A program made the position numbers and the translations under genes. Positions 33,116 to 44,850 of a DNA stretch of 64,000 nucleotides are shown here, one piece after another. The DNA is taken from NCBI GenBank assembly GCA_015179125.1, contig WHVA01000171.1:124001-188000 (forward strand), written 5' to 3'. Source of the DNA: Gautieria morchelliformis (taxonomy: Eukaryota > Basidiomycota > Agaricomycetes > Gomphales > Gomphaceae). The stretch's first letter is position 1. Each line of letters begins with the position of its first letter. The notes under the pieces were generated by a model. It was not told the DNA's origin and made no database searches. It worked only from the letters and a program-made list of their open reading frames with translations.

Positions 33116-33895
33116 CACATATGCACCCAACATGATGTCACTTCAAGGATCACATATAAGAGCGTACTGTAGAGGACAGGAATTATGGGCAGTAGGACTG
33201 GACTTGGTGCTCAAAAGAAGACTAGAAATTAATTCACACTCTCAGTGAATTTAGTTGTCACTGTTAATATTATACACTACCTAGAAATTAATTCACTACA
33301 GGATTTCTAGGTCAACAAATCGAAGAGAAATAAGACTAATTTACTTGCCTCTCTCAGTGAATTTAGTTGTCACTGAGAGAGGGGGGAAATGTGTCTCATG
33401 CGCATGTACTACTAGCCGGCGCTTTAGCGCCCGTGGGGCACTGGTGTGCTGTGCTAAGCGCCCGTAGAACGTAGCACGGTAGTGAGCAGCCTCAGCTCAA
33501 AAAGGAAACTTGTCCACAACCACCCACAAAGGGTCGGTTGGACAGAACATGAAAAGAAGTAGAAATACAGCTTCGAAAAAACAAAGAAAAAAATTTGACA
33601 AATCATAGAATGAATATCAGCATGGTTTCAAGTCAAAATCAAAAGAAATCCGAATGGTGGAATCTATTTGGCTTGATTTTGGTGCAGGAGCATAAATGCA
33701 CCCAATACGTACACATTTGATATTCTGACCTGAGGGGCCTGTTGGCTGACCAGTGTGGCTGGACTATTCAGCCCGTGTGGCATTGTCATGTTTGATGTCA
33801 CTTCAAGGATCACATATAAGAACATACATATTTGACATTCTGACCTGAGGGGCCTGTTGGTCGATCAGTGTGGCCAGACTATTCAGGGCTCATGT
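33116..33895. repeat. Nested short repeats
   Basis: Two copies of CTCTCAGTGAATTTAGTTGT followed by CACTG lie at 33238 and 33352; the second closes into a 9-bp stem (CTCTCAGTG/CACTGAGAG). Two copies of the CATTCTGACCTGAGGGGCCT unit lie at 33721 and 33836. No coding sequence. Confidence 0.6.
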
Positions 33896-34242
33896 CACTG
33901 GAGGCATATAACAATTTTCTGGTCTGAAAAACTATTCAAAACCTGTAAAGATATTCCAAATTTTTTTAGTGTTTTTAATGTAAAAAAACTTTGACAAAAT
34001 TTTGTGCTTTTGTTAGAATTTGTTGAGCAAGAAAATTGTAAAAAAATTTAAAGTTTTTTGCGGGTTTTTTATGTGTTTTTATAAGTTTCTTTGTGAAAAC
34101 ACAAAGAAACTGATAAAAAACCCTGAAAAAAACTTTGAACTTTTTTACAATTTTCTTGCTCAACAAGCTCTAATAAAAACATAATTTATTACAGTTTTTT
34201 GAACAGTTTTTCAGACAAGAAAAACTTTATATGCCTGCAGTG
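33896..34242. mobile_element. CACTG-ended fold-back MITE with TGT duplication
   Basis: Termini are CACTGGAGGCATATAA and, inverted, TTATATGCCTGCAGTG. The interior is a long imperfect palindrome (for example GAAAATTGTAAAAAAATTTA against its complement near 34115-34160). TGT at 33893-33895 and 34243-34245 is a 3-bp target duplication. The unoccupied sequence CATGTGGCATCATCATG exists at 31270, confirming the boundary. CACT(A/G) ends with a 3-bp duplication are features of the CACTA superfamily, to which Plavaka elements are related. No coding capacity. Confidence 0.85.
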
Positions 34243-34355
34243 TGTGGCATCATCATGTTTGCATCATCATGCTTTTGTTCCTCACTTCAGTGTTTCTTGC
34301 CATGAACTCAAGATGTAGATTTCCCTAGCACTTGTGACAAACTAACTATGGTAAT

Positions 34356-36250
34356 CTAGTGGTGTTTAGGCTTCTTGGCCCCCTTCTCCTGATCTCCAAC
34401 CTGAAAGCCATACCTCTTGCCTGCTACTCTGAGCTGGTCTGTGAGAAACAAAGCATCTCCCGCCTTCAGGCCATACAATGCCTTGAGCGACTCAACGGCG
34501 AGCCATGCGATGCTGGTGATGGGGGCCCCGAGGCTCTCCTCCTCCGCAAATCTACCGTGCAGAAAATCGAACCTGGAATATTGGAGGCCTTGAGCCTCTA
34601 ACTCTGCGAGCCAAACACTGATAGTGGGAGTGGGAGCGTTCTGCAAGAGAGGGTTGGCCTCGACATCGGGACTTGCTACGCGATCGCTAGACGGCGGCGA
34701 GCGCGATCGCATTCTCTTTGGGGGTCGCGAGGAGGGGCGGAGGATCTGGATAAGCTCAGGGGGGAAGTTGATGTTGATAGAGGAGGTGGGGGGATCTGCT
34801 GAGGTGCTGGGGGCTCACTGAAATACCATGCTCCACCTCGACGCAAAGGAGGCTCAGGCATTGAATTCGCAATGCCAGTGTTCGCATGAAAGAACTTGAA
34901 GTACTCCACCTTCGGTGGGGTGTTCAGATCAACGCCCGGCGCATTTTTCAACTAATAATAATAATTAGTAAAAGAATAAAAGAAGAAAAAAAAGAAAGAC
35001 AAAAAGAAAAAAAAAAATTCTCGCACCAGCTCGAGCACCCATACCAGCTCTCCTTCGAAGTTAAGCACCTTGTGGTACCCATTAAGGGCATGTACTAAGC
35101 ATATTGAACCTGGATGTTGTTTGCAAGACCAGGTGGCGAGTAATTGCTTGAGTTGAGCCTGGTATGCCTCGGTCTTCATGTCATCGAGGCCGCGTTTGTG
35201 GAGGGGGTGTTCGGTTTGGTCGGGTGGTTTTGGCGTGAGGAAGGGGTTAACGAGCTCTTTCTTCTTTGCCTTCGGTTTACTTGCGGTGAGTTTACTTGCG
35301 GTGATGGTCTGAGCCCTGACCGATTCCTCTAAAAACTAGAAAAACTATAAAATTGCAATTGATTAGTGCAAAAATGTAAAAGAAATAAAAATTGCTTACC
35401 TTGGGCATGAGAACAATCTCAATGGCAGCTTCAGAACCCCTTTTTGCCACCTGACTGGCCCACTCGTCCTTCAAAGTGATCCAATCGTCCTCGGTTTCCA
35501 GGGTGAAACACCATTTGGCCGGATCCTTGTAGAAGTGGGTCACCAGACCCGCTCGCTTCTCCTCGGGTATGGCGTAGAGCCCTAGGACCTCGTGGCTGGT
35601 AGTCTTCACGATGTGGAGGGTGCTTGTCGGCTTGAGAAAATGCATGTGATTGACGATAACGCCGACCTGGTTACGAAAAGGGATGATAAATTTCATTTCT
35701 GTAGATAAAGTGTCAGGTAAACATCACAAATATACAATAAAACACTTACTATCAGGCATAGAAACCACTGCCTTTGCTTTGGCCGCCGCTTTACCCTTCT
35801 TCTTGGGAGGCTCAACCGGAGAGGAGAGTGGTTCCACGTCGCTGTCAGGATTATGTCGCTTCTGGGGGACTCGAAGTCTTCTGACAGGTCTGCGACCTCT
35901 TCCTCCTCGTTCTCTTCTCTCTCAGAGTCTCCAAACGCATCGGCATGCCCAAGGTCATCCTCACTGACTAACCCCAACCCTGGCTCTCGATCCCCCTTGT
36001 CCTCCTGGTCCCCCTGGTCGCCCTCTTGCTGGTCCTCCTCAGGAATTGTGCTGAGAACGAGGCGGCCAACGATAGTGCCAGCAGCACCGGTTTTCCTGGT
36101 TGCAGGGTTGCCGGACTTGGACGGCCCTTTGGAGGCAGAGGTGGATGTGGGGCAATAGAAGGAAGGGGGTCTTTGGCAACAGGTGGTTTGGAGGTGGAAC
36201 CATCATTGGTAGCGGCACCTTGCTGCCTGCCTTCATCTTTGAGGCAGGAG
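34356..36250 (-). pseudogene. Unrecognised multi-exon gene, two frameshifts
   Basis: Minus-strand chain: an acidic segment (DSEREENEEEEVADLSEDFE), then HNPDSDVEPLSSPVEPPKKK and VVSMPD. It splices at GTAAGT near 35750 to KMKFIIPFRNQVGVIVNHMH, YKDPAKWCFTLETEDDWITL and EIVLMPK. A second splice (GTAAGC near 35399) joins FLEESVRAQTITASKLTASK and YQAQLKQLLATWSCKQHPGS. A third, across a pyrimidine-rich tract at 34955-35030, joins LKNAPGVDLNTPPKVEYFKF. A C-terminal domain, ISVWLAELEAQGLQYSRFDF to AGDALFLTDQLRVAGKRYGF, resembles a SAM-like helical bundle. One-base losses near 35865 and 34725 break the frame. Clean splice signals show it was a real gene. I do not know the family. Low-complexity acidic and Pro/Ser segments suggest a nuclear protein or a transposon accessory. 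Confidence 0.5.
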
Positions 36251-37239
36251 GTTGAATTGGGGGATCACACCAGCGGTAAGAGCCAGCTCTAGTGGAATCT
36301 ACTGTTGTCATCCACACTACCCCCCACCCCCTCCCCTCCCTTCCCACTCCCAGCCCCGTGCCACCCCTCCCTCCATCACTCAGCTCCCCCCGCTCCTCCC
36401 TGGCCCCCCTTATCAGATGTGCACTCTCTTGATATATCCTCAGAGAGGCTATAGCTCTAGTTTTTACATTTTCGTCATCACATCGGTATGCGGGGCAGAA
36501 ATCGCGAGCAGTCAGTCACGTCAGACGCGTCGAGCTGGAGGCTGCCGACCTCACCAGCCTTGTCCGCAGCGATGGCGTGCGACTACGCTGCCATCGACGA
36601 TGAGGCAGGGTCACCCGAGTCCCGCTGGCGGGTTTTCAGCGTGTTTGAATCCCCAAGTAGCTCAGCTTTAGCTTTCTTTTTCTTTTGCCAGAGAGGGTTA
36701 TAGATAAAGCAGAAGAAAGGAAGGCGTCGAGTGGTTGTGGTAGGAGGGAAGGCTGCTCGTCGTGCGTGGCAGGAACGAGGCTGTAACGAGGCCCAGGGAG
36801 GCGCCAGGCAGTCACGTGACTCAGTCGCGCTACCCCTCGTCATAGCACAACGCACTGCTGTCATGCCAGGTATGCCGAAACTACAGGTATTATATTTTGT
36901 TATGTATAAATATGTACTTTATTCTTATGTAAAGCTGAGGACTTGATGTAGAAGGCTAAAAGGGCTGGGAGCAGGCAAACAGACATGCACATGATGCACC
37001 TCTCCCCCCTTCCACAGCCAGATGATTTCACCCTTGTTTTCTGTTTAAAACATTTGTATATGTATATTACTATAATCTGACCAATTTATGGCCTTTATTG
37101 AAAGAATTTGAGGTCATAATGATGCATGTAAGTGAAATTATCAAATATTAAATAAATCATAATAAGCCAAGATTTGTATATATAATGGTAGCTAATATAT
37201 AGTACAGATTATATACAAAGTATAAACCCTTAATCTCCA
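36251..37239. other. No gene recognised
   Basis: Includes a pyrimidine-rich block (36300-36420), and AT-rich sequence beyond 37020. Short frames only. Confidence 0.4.
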
Positions 37240-39264
37240 ATGGTTGTGGAGATACAGGTCGATTTTCGCAGGCGGCACCGGGTGGCATGAATTTCATACT
37301 CCGCCTTGTGTACCCGAAACAGCTGTAATGGAGGAGTTTTTTTCTCTTGGATCCAGGTAAATCTTTTCTATCGTTCCTTGAGTTCCATTGGCTAGGTAGG
37401 CAGATACGACTAAATTCCACGCCAGCATGGCTCGCATACCTTTGGCTATGTTGATGGTGGTGGCAACCGTTCTTTTCCTTCTGAAGCTGCTACTAACAGT
37501 TTTTGTTCAGGCGACGGTTCCTCGTTAGATTGACCTACTGTGTCTTTGGCAGTCAAGATAAAGAGGCATTTACCGGATTTTCTACAGTGTTCACGTAGAG
37601 CAGCATCGTTCCATTCCATGCACACACCATGACGAGGAGTTACTAAGACTGCATTGTTCCAAGAAGGGGTAGAGAAATCAGGTACTTCGCAATATTTGTT
37701 AGTTAAAATGAGCTTCTGGAATTTCGAGGTCGTCTTGGTGCATGCGCCATAACGAGAATGTTCTAAGATTTCGGCCCATACAACATCGTCGATCCTTTTT
37801 TGTTCTTTCAACAGTACGACTGTTTTAAATTGTTGGAACACGTTTTGTCCAATGCCTCCCCAATAGGACATGGTTGAAGGTGATCGATAAAGTGCGGAGG
37901 ACGATCGTTTCGGTGGAGCGAACTGGTGAAAGTCACCGACAAGAATAACATTTAACTTGCCTCCAAACGGTAAAGTGCAGGAACTATCTCCCGATTTCGT
38001 GAATGATGTTATAGCGGAAAGCAATCCCAGAAGGTCTGCAATAGCCATAGAGATTTTGTCTATGAACAGGTATTCGACTGGAGGGATGTTATCCTGCCGA
38101 CGCTTACTAGCATCGCGGCCAGGTTCCTTGTGATAATTGGGTGAAGAAGGAACATATATCGGTAGGGCTCCCCACCAATGCAGAGTGTAACCGCGGATAT
38201 TGGATGCTGCTATTCCAGTCATACCAGTTTTGGCTAATTTATAGGCGCATTTCCGGAATTCAAACAGTGCTGTTGCGACGTCTATCACTTTCTATTTTCC
38301 AACACCACCTGAACCCATCATTAGTTTCAATAATTGCTCAGGATTCTTTCCTTCTAAGTTCTGTTGGAGGTGGCAATCAATGATACCAAAGGCATGTCGT
38401 TGGTCATTACTGAAACTCAATATATCGCAGAGGTACATTTCCATGTCATGTTCCTCGGCACTTGCGGCAGTTACTGTAGGGTCAATTGATGAACGAGGCA
38501 GGTCATTATCGTGTGTAATGGATCCGATGGATGGAACATCCTTCAAAGGATTATTGGAATCTTCTTTGCGGCAATAATCTCGAATCGTCTTTTGCCATTC
38601 GTGGTTCCTTTCCAATAAGGATTGTTCTGCATAGGTAACTTCGTTTGCAATCACAGACCATTGATCTGAATCAGAAAAAATTCCAGCCCGCACTCCGGAT
38701 GTTGACTGCTTGCCTCTCATGTAATATTTCTCAGGTGGGCATGGTGTCCTTTGCAATCTGGTCAATTTCATATGAGGAGAGATTAATAACATTTTCTTCA
38801 ATCGTTCTCCGTTCTTCTGAAATCAACTCTTCGTCCATGTCGTGACATTGCGTTTCTTTACCTCCCCGTTTCATTTCTGCAGAACTTTGACAGGCGTAGT
38901 AAAATTGAAAGTTGTCCAGCAACTGCATAATGGATGGGGAAGCTTGCGATATAAATCCTTCAAAGGCCTTTTCCCAGTTTGTACAATCATCTGGAAGGTC
39001 GGAAACATCTCGCCAAGGCTTCAATAGCAGTAAAACCGACGCAATGTAAAATTTTCGTATTTGAGGGTCATCTCAATGAGGAAGCCATTGACCTAGAAAA
39101 TCCAGCATCATTTCGTGACCGGGAGTTCGTAGAACACGGAAACGATCCTTAAAGCCATGTGACCCCAACGCCCACTGAACCTCACGAACCACGCCCACCC
39201 ATGAACCACCAGAACACGTCCATATCTGCCATATATGGACAGATGAGTATCCAGTAGCCAAACT
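37240..39264 (-). pseudogene. Helitron PIF1-like helicase, inactivated
   Basis: Minus-strand pieces read MMLDFLGQWLPH, then KPWRDVSDLPDDCTNWEKAF, LLDNFQFYYACQSSAE, LSFSNDQRHAFGIIDCHLQQ and LLKLMMGSGGVGK. The latter is Walker A, immediately followed by TAG (38292-38294) where Thr/Ser is needed. Next come TGIAASNIRGYTLHWWGALP, LFIDKISMAIADLLGLLSAI (Walker B with the catalytic Glu replaced by Lys, codon 38055-38057), VILVGDFHQFAPPKR (motif III) and LANGTQGTIEKIYLDPREKN. This is the helicase half of a Helitron Rep-helicase, the engine of rolling-circle transposition. The Rep domain is absent. The stop in Walker A and the Glu-to-Lys change each should abolish ATPase activity. Confidence 0.82.
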
Positions 39265-40800
39265 AAAATATTTTCATATGCCCCCTTCTCACCATGAGGG
39301 TTATTACGGTGACTGCCACATGTCCATGCCCATATCTAGACCAATTGTGTAATACTACCCACTGGATCTAAAAATTTGTCTTTCCCTCCCCTTTGACGGT
39401 GGTCATTTGGATGCAAGTGAACCATTGTGTCCTCCCATTCACTATTTGAACCGATAAACGACAACTGAGTCCCAGTAACCCGTTATGACAAATAGCCATG
39501 AGAACAATTTGCAGAGCCTCTAGCTGTGTGGGTGAGTATGGTGAGCCGAACATTGTGAAGATGTGGAAGAGAAATAATGTGGGCAATGCATACCAAAAAG
39601 TATGATCCTGGATTCTCCTCACCTATAAGCTAGCTACTACTGTAGCTATATCTACAGTGTATTAGCTGCGGCGGCATCTTTATCCACCACCAAATGGCTG
39701 CCATTCCACCAAATAACGACCAGCCCCTGCTTTGCCTTTTCAGCTCACTCCACTTGCAGAGCCTGTTATTATCCCTCGACCGCATGTGTCTTCTATTCCA
39801 GGTAGCGGTGGATATCCGCTGTGGGAGCTTGCGTGGGAACAAGGACTGCACTGATGGCTATTGCAAAACATGGTGTGTTAATGCTGCAATGGCAAACCCT
39901 ACTCATGCTCCCTGTAACTACCGGGCTCATCAACTATGAAGAAATGACTTCCCACAACAAGAGAACGCAGTAAATGTTCAGCAACCGATGATCGGTTCTA
40001 AGATCGGTTACCGATCTTAACTTTACAACTGGCTGTACTACCTGTTGCCCTTCCACTACCTCCTCCTCCCACTCTCCCTCCTGCTCCTTCAGCCACCTCT
40101 GCTTGTCCCTCGGTGCCTTCTGTACCTGTCCAGAACCTGTCATATCCATTGCCACCTGGGTGGCAAGATGCCCGACAAAACACCCTGAATGTCAAAGCAA
40201 TGGCCTTGGCCCATGAGCGCCAACTCCAAAAGAACTGGGCTGAATTGATCAGTCACATAGCTTTGTTTGGTTTGGAGAGGTGCATATTATTCAATTATTC
40301 TAGTTAATTACTTACAATAATCTTCCCTTGCAGCCTGATAGGCCGCTGCTTATTATTGTAATCCAGGTGCTGACCCCTTACATGTCTGTTGATAGCATCA
40401 AAACACCGAACTTTGATATCATGGAGGTTCTCGGGCTCCAGCTGAGGTCACTCTGTCATGCATTTACTCAAGGTGAATGGCACACCCACCAGATGTCTAC
40501 TCACTGGACAATACAACCAGGTCAACGACTACTCTACCTTATGACCTCCCAGAGAGTGTGTGTGTGAACTTGCAGCTTGAAATCAACTGACAACTGCATT
40601 ACCAAAACATTGAAGCAAAGAATATCAAGGTCAAAGGCGAAGATTCAGTCTCTCCCTATTCCAAATCAGCAAAGCACTCAACATCCTCAGGCATTCATGA
40701 CAAGCTATATGCATATCAATCATCGTCTCATTGTCAACAATCTGTCAAGGTGGCCCTTCAGCCTGCAGTTGCTACTACCACATATTGTGATTCATATTCT
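39265..40800. other. Unassigned, possibly transposon-derived
   Basis: A plus-strand piece (about 40060-40300) reads LPPGWQDARQNTLNVKAMAL, then AHERQLQKNWAELISH. It looks coding-like but I do not recognise it. The rest shows no motif. It ends exactly where the family B LTR starts. Confidence 0.4.
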
Positions 40801-41765
40801 TGTCATGACCCATTTATTATTGTATCAAGTTACCCCCTATTTTCCCTTTCATCCTTCCATCTCTATGTTCTCTCCGTTAGCCACTCACTGGATTTGCTGA
40901 GTGACCAAGTATTCATGCCATCAAACATGATCAACATCCTCTAACCAGTATGATGGTGCATCACTGGTCCCATCACCTTCCTGATTTGACCCCCTTTGGG
41001 TGTTCCCATGGCCAGCATGCATTTGCAGAATGTCCTACCTGTAGATTGTGCAGGATCAACCTGTTAGACCAAGAGTCTGTGCAGGGTAGGATGTATCCAG
41101 GTCCCAAGGCATGTTTTCTTACCTAGGTACCTTTGTCTACTTTCCTCCCTGTTGTTTCATGTTTGCACTCCTGCTTCATTCTATTGCATATGTGTTTCAT
41201 CTATTTGTATCCTGACTGCACCCCCCTTTCCAACCCTGACTCACAACAGCCTCTTTCCTATTTGCTGATAGCATGCAAGCATTCGGTATAAGTAGTTTAC
41301 ATTCACATGTATATTCTGCAGTTCATTTATCATATGTCTATCTTGTGCAAAACCCAACTACACTGTGACCATCGTCTTAAAGCCCTCTTTTCTAGACTAC
41401 TACCTTTAACTAGAGTAGAGCTTAAAGCACCACTGGTGAGTTTCTGTATCTCACCTTCACCACTTTCAGCTTTGAACCCTTGTCTGTGCTGTTGGCAAAG
41501 GGCTCCGAAGGAGTTACCTGCCAGCGAAAGGATTGTTACTGCTAGACAACCTTTCTGTGAGACCTTGCACATTACATCGTCAAGTGTCATGAGCTATTTC
41601 ACTTTGAATGTAGACAGGGCGAGCTCCGTTCGAGTAGCCCCCTTACTTCATAATCTTTATTGGCTTTACATTATTTGCCAAACTACATATCTTATTGCAC
41701 AAGCCATTCGGGCATTCGCCATGTTCACTAATATGTGATATTAATGCCCAAATCCAATCTTGACA
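40801..41765 (+). repeat. Family B 5' LTR (965 bp)
   Basis: It begins TGTCATGACCC and ends CTTGACA, giving perfect TGTCA/TGACA inverted termini. A TATA-like GGTATAAGTAG at 41285-41295 lies 33 bp before the inferred RNA start at 41320 (AGTTCATTTAT here; AGTTCAATTAT in the other copies). It is followed by the primer site and the gag region. Confidence 0.85.
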
Positions 41766-41767
41766 GT

Positions 41768-41778
41768 ATAATTGAACT
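41768..41778 (+). promoter_or_regulatory. Family B self-primer binding site
   Basis: ATAATTGAACT starts two bases (GT) after the LTR end. It is the exact complement of AGTTCAATTAT, the inferred 5' end of the family's RNA in the LTR copies at 2318-2328 and 63283-63293; the local LTR has one mismatch. No tRNA 3' end complement is seen. Tf1 of fission yeast primes this way. Confidence 0.7.
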
Positions 41779-41815
41779 AACAGCTACAGTCAAAGCATTC
41801 TTTTACCTACTTCTC

Positions 41816-44800
41816 ATGTCATCTACGCAACAAGAACAACCAGTTGTTCATAGGACTCACTCAACAGGTCCAGTTCCTACCCCAGCACCACTTCTGAGGT
41901 GAACAGCTTCCGCCTCATTCCCTTTGCAAGACCCTGCTGAAAATATCATCCCTTTCTCTTGCTTGGTTGCCATGTCTGCATCTTGGCCTACACCACACCA
42001 TCTGGTCCCCAAGCACGCGTCACCACACCATTTTGATGTTCAACACCAGTTAACTCCATGCGAACAACACTTCTCACCTGAGCACCCACTTTCGGCAAGC
42101 ACCCCCATATCCGGTCACAGGCCCAGTGCTGATCCTTTATGCCACCTAATGGCCGTTAATTCACCTGGCAATCGACCACAGAACCCTAGCAGCTTTCAAC
42201 CACCTTATCCTTCTAGGCTCCCTTGGATCATCAGTGCCTCAGGATCCCGATTACAATTGGCCTTCACACAGCCCCACTTGCCACCAGCCTCACCAAGTCA
42301 TACTCTGAATCCTTTTCTCAATGTACACTACACCTAACATCCTCCATATATGTGTCCTACACCACCTCTCAATACTGGGCACATCACCCCTGTTCAAGCA
42401 GGATTTCGGGCTCACATGCCTGCTTCACACCAATCTTCATCTCATTCCCATCACTCACATCACTCTTTGCACAATTCACAGCCTCTTCGCAGTCCTCACC
42501 ATTTGGTACACAGTGACCACCTTCGAGCCGATTCCCAACAGGGCCTTCCTCTCCAGGCACCTTTAGTGGATCAGGGGGCATTACACTGCCCTTGCACTCG
42601 GACAACACCTTGGCTATGCTTTTAGGGGAATGCCTTACTACAATCTGAATGCTGCGCCCGTGCCACAATTCGGAGGTGCCCCTCCTCTATTCACAGGATA
42701 ACCTCACCCCTTCATGGGTCAACCACCCCTGCAACAACCTCCAGCACAGATTCCTGTCCTACCTGGTGGGCCTGCGCCTCCTCTATTCACAGGTAAACCA
42801 CCCCAACAACAACCTCCAGCAGAGATTCCTGCCCCACCCAGCAGGCTTGTGCCTCCTCCACCACCACCTTTCAGGCCACCTTTGCCCCAGGTTGAAGTAC
42901 CTCCAATTGGGCCTCCTGGACATCCTGGCCCACCTCTGTCTCCTCGTGGAGGACCTTGGCTGCAACCAGGATTCCCCTGGAACCCTTATTATCCCTTTCC
43001 TTTCGCCTACCCTCAGGTGGCTCCTGATGGTGATTCTCATGCTGCGAAACCTGACAAATTCACAGGAAAGGAGTCTCGCCTTCTCTGAACATTCATCACT
43101 AGTTGTGTTATGGTCTTCAACAACAAGCCCCAAAAGTGCCAGCACGAGCGACAATGAGTCTCCTATGCAGCATCCTACCTCAGCGACATTGCCTTGATTT
43201 GGTGGCAACCCTTTCTCATTCAGGTCCCAGATCCTCCCATTCCAAGTGACTGGCATACCTTTTTTGATGAGCTTAATCGTCTTTTCTGTCAGGCCAACAT
43301 CATATAGGTTTTGGAATTAATATGAGATTAATCAGAATAATGAATTCTGATTGCTCAAGGAGTAGGGTATCCTTTGTGCACCCCTGTGCCCGATGTATGT
43401 GTGAGCTGACTAAGCTCGGTGGAGCGAGCGCGTCACCACTTGGAGTAGGTCACGTGACCGAGTCTAGGAGAAAATAGGTGATAACAGAGGAACAAGGTGT
43501 CCAAAGCGTTAGCTTTTGGAACAGTATAGTGTAACCAGTTATAGTAGACTCTCAACAAAGAATTAGAGAACACTATCAAGAATTAAGCTCTGTAGCTATC
43601 AAACAAGTCTACAGGTACTTCAGGGGGTGAAACAGTGTTTTTCTGGATGTTTTGTTCGTACATTTATGGTATCTACTTATACTATAATAGTAGTGACTAC
43701 CAGTGTTCAAGATAATGAGTGAATGGGTCGGAATACTGTCCTTTGATAGGGGAAATGCTCCACAGGCTGCATACAGCTGTGGGGCAGGAACAATGATGGG
43801 GATACTTGTCCTACTGACAAGTATCTAAGTTGGGACCTTTGGAGCAGCATACAAATCCCCTTTCAACATGAAATATCATTCGTAATCAGTGAAGCTAGTC
43901 AGGGGAATAGAATGGAAAAGAATCTTGTGTCTCCTGTGCTGTGTGCTTACAGCAGCCTTGGCAGGGCATTTGCCATCTCTGTACCTCTCCCCTGAGGTAG
44001 CTATTCAGTATGTCCATAGATAGGACTATATACTGTGCTTTCCATCGCATCCGATGTCCCTGTATGGTACTATAAGTGCCATAGCAATATTTTCTTCTGA
44101 CCAGGGCCCAGGTGCCTGCTTTCCAGGGCAGGCACTGCTACTGGTGCATGGATAATTTCTCCCAGATAATAAATTCAGTTAGACGTTGTTTAGACCATGG
44201 AATGATGTGAGATAATTATCCCATTTATTCTAACAATAGGTGTCCTAACAAGCTATTCGCAAACTCAAGATGCTCAACACCCATCAATCACCACATGACC
44301 ACTTTTGCTGAGTTGTCCTCTTACGTTGAGTGGAATGATGCCACCCTTTATGACACTTTCTATAACAGCTTCACCGAGCATATCAAAGACCACATGCTCT
44401 CTTATGAACATCCTGCAACCCTCAATGATCTTAATGTCAGGCTCTTCACATCAACAATTGCTACTGGGAACACCAAGGTGAAAAGCAGACTACAACTTCC
44501 ATTTGTCTCCCTTCCTCTTCTGAGTCATCTTCCACACCTCGTGCTAATGCTCACTCCAGACCCCCTGCAGCGGCTAATCCTGGTGAACAGAAAGACCTCT
44601 CTGGTATCCTCGATGCCACTGGATGCCTCACTGAAGCCCAGAAAGAGCAACGAAAATCCAAAGGCCTTTGTCCATATTGCGGCAAAACCCCCACCCAGCA
44701 CACAAAGGGGTGCCGTTATCAGGAGCCTGCCTCACTTACTGGCAGGGATATCTTCACCCTCGAAGGTGATCCTCAGGTCACAACTCTCAATGAGGTCTGC

Positions 44801-44850
44801 AAAGATAGGGAAGACTCTCCTGAAGAAAACTAGTTTGCGATCCCTCTGTG
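41816..44850 (+). pseudogene. gag: Family B Gag, broken and interrupted
   Basis: The frame starts MSSTQQEQPVVHRTHSTGPV and soon hits TGA. A long Pro-rich region follows (PPLQQPPAQIPVLPGGPAPP, PPPPPPFRPPLPQVEVPPIG), then AAKPDKFTGKESRLL and FNNKPQKCQHERQ. Next is VSYAASYLSDIALIWWQPFL, the conserved part of this Gag type. A solo LTR (43309-44235) splits the capsid. After it come MTTFAELSSYVEWNDATLYD, TEHIKDHMLSYEHPATLNDL, DLSGILDATGCLTEAQKEQR and a CPYC-x6-H-x3-C knuckle. Several stops and frame changes make it non-functional. Intact relatives package element RNA in virus-like particles. Confidence 0.75.
43309..44235. mobile_element. Solo LTR, copia-like ends, TSD ATAGG
   Basis: ATAGG at 43304-43308 and 44236-44240 flanks a 927-bp segment. 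Its ends, TTTTGGAATTAATATGAGA and (inverted) TGTTAGAATAAATGGGATA, are clearly related and resemble the TGTTGGAATTAAT ends of mushroom Ty1/copia LTRs. A five-base duplication fits LTR integration. No internal coding frame. It disrupts the family B gag, so it is younger than that copy. Confidence 0.75.

Noticed and set aside
33975..34166. A 63-codon Lys/Phe-rich minus-strand frame
   Set aside because: Lies wholly in the AT-rich palindrome of the MITE.
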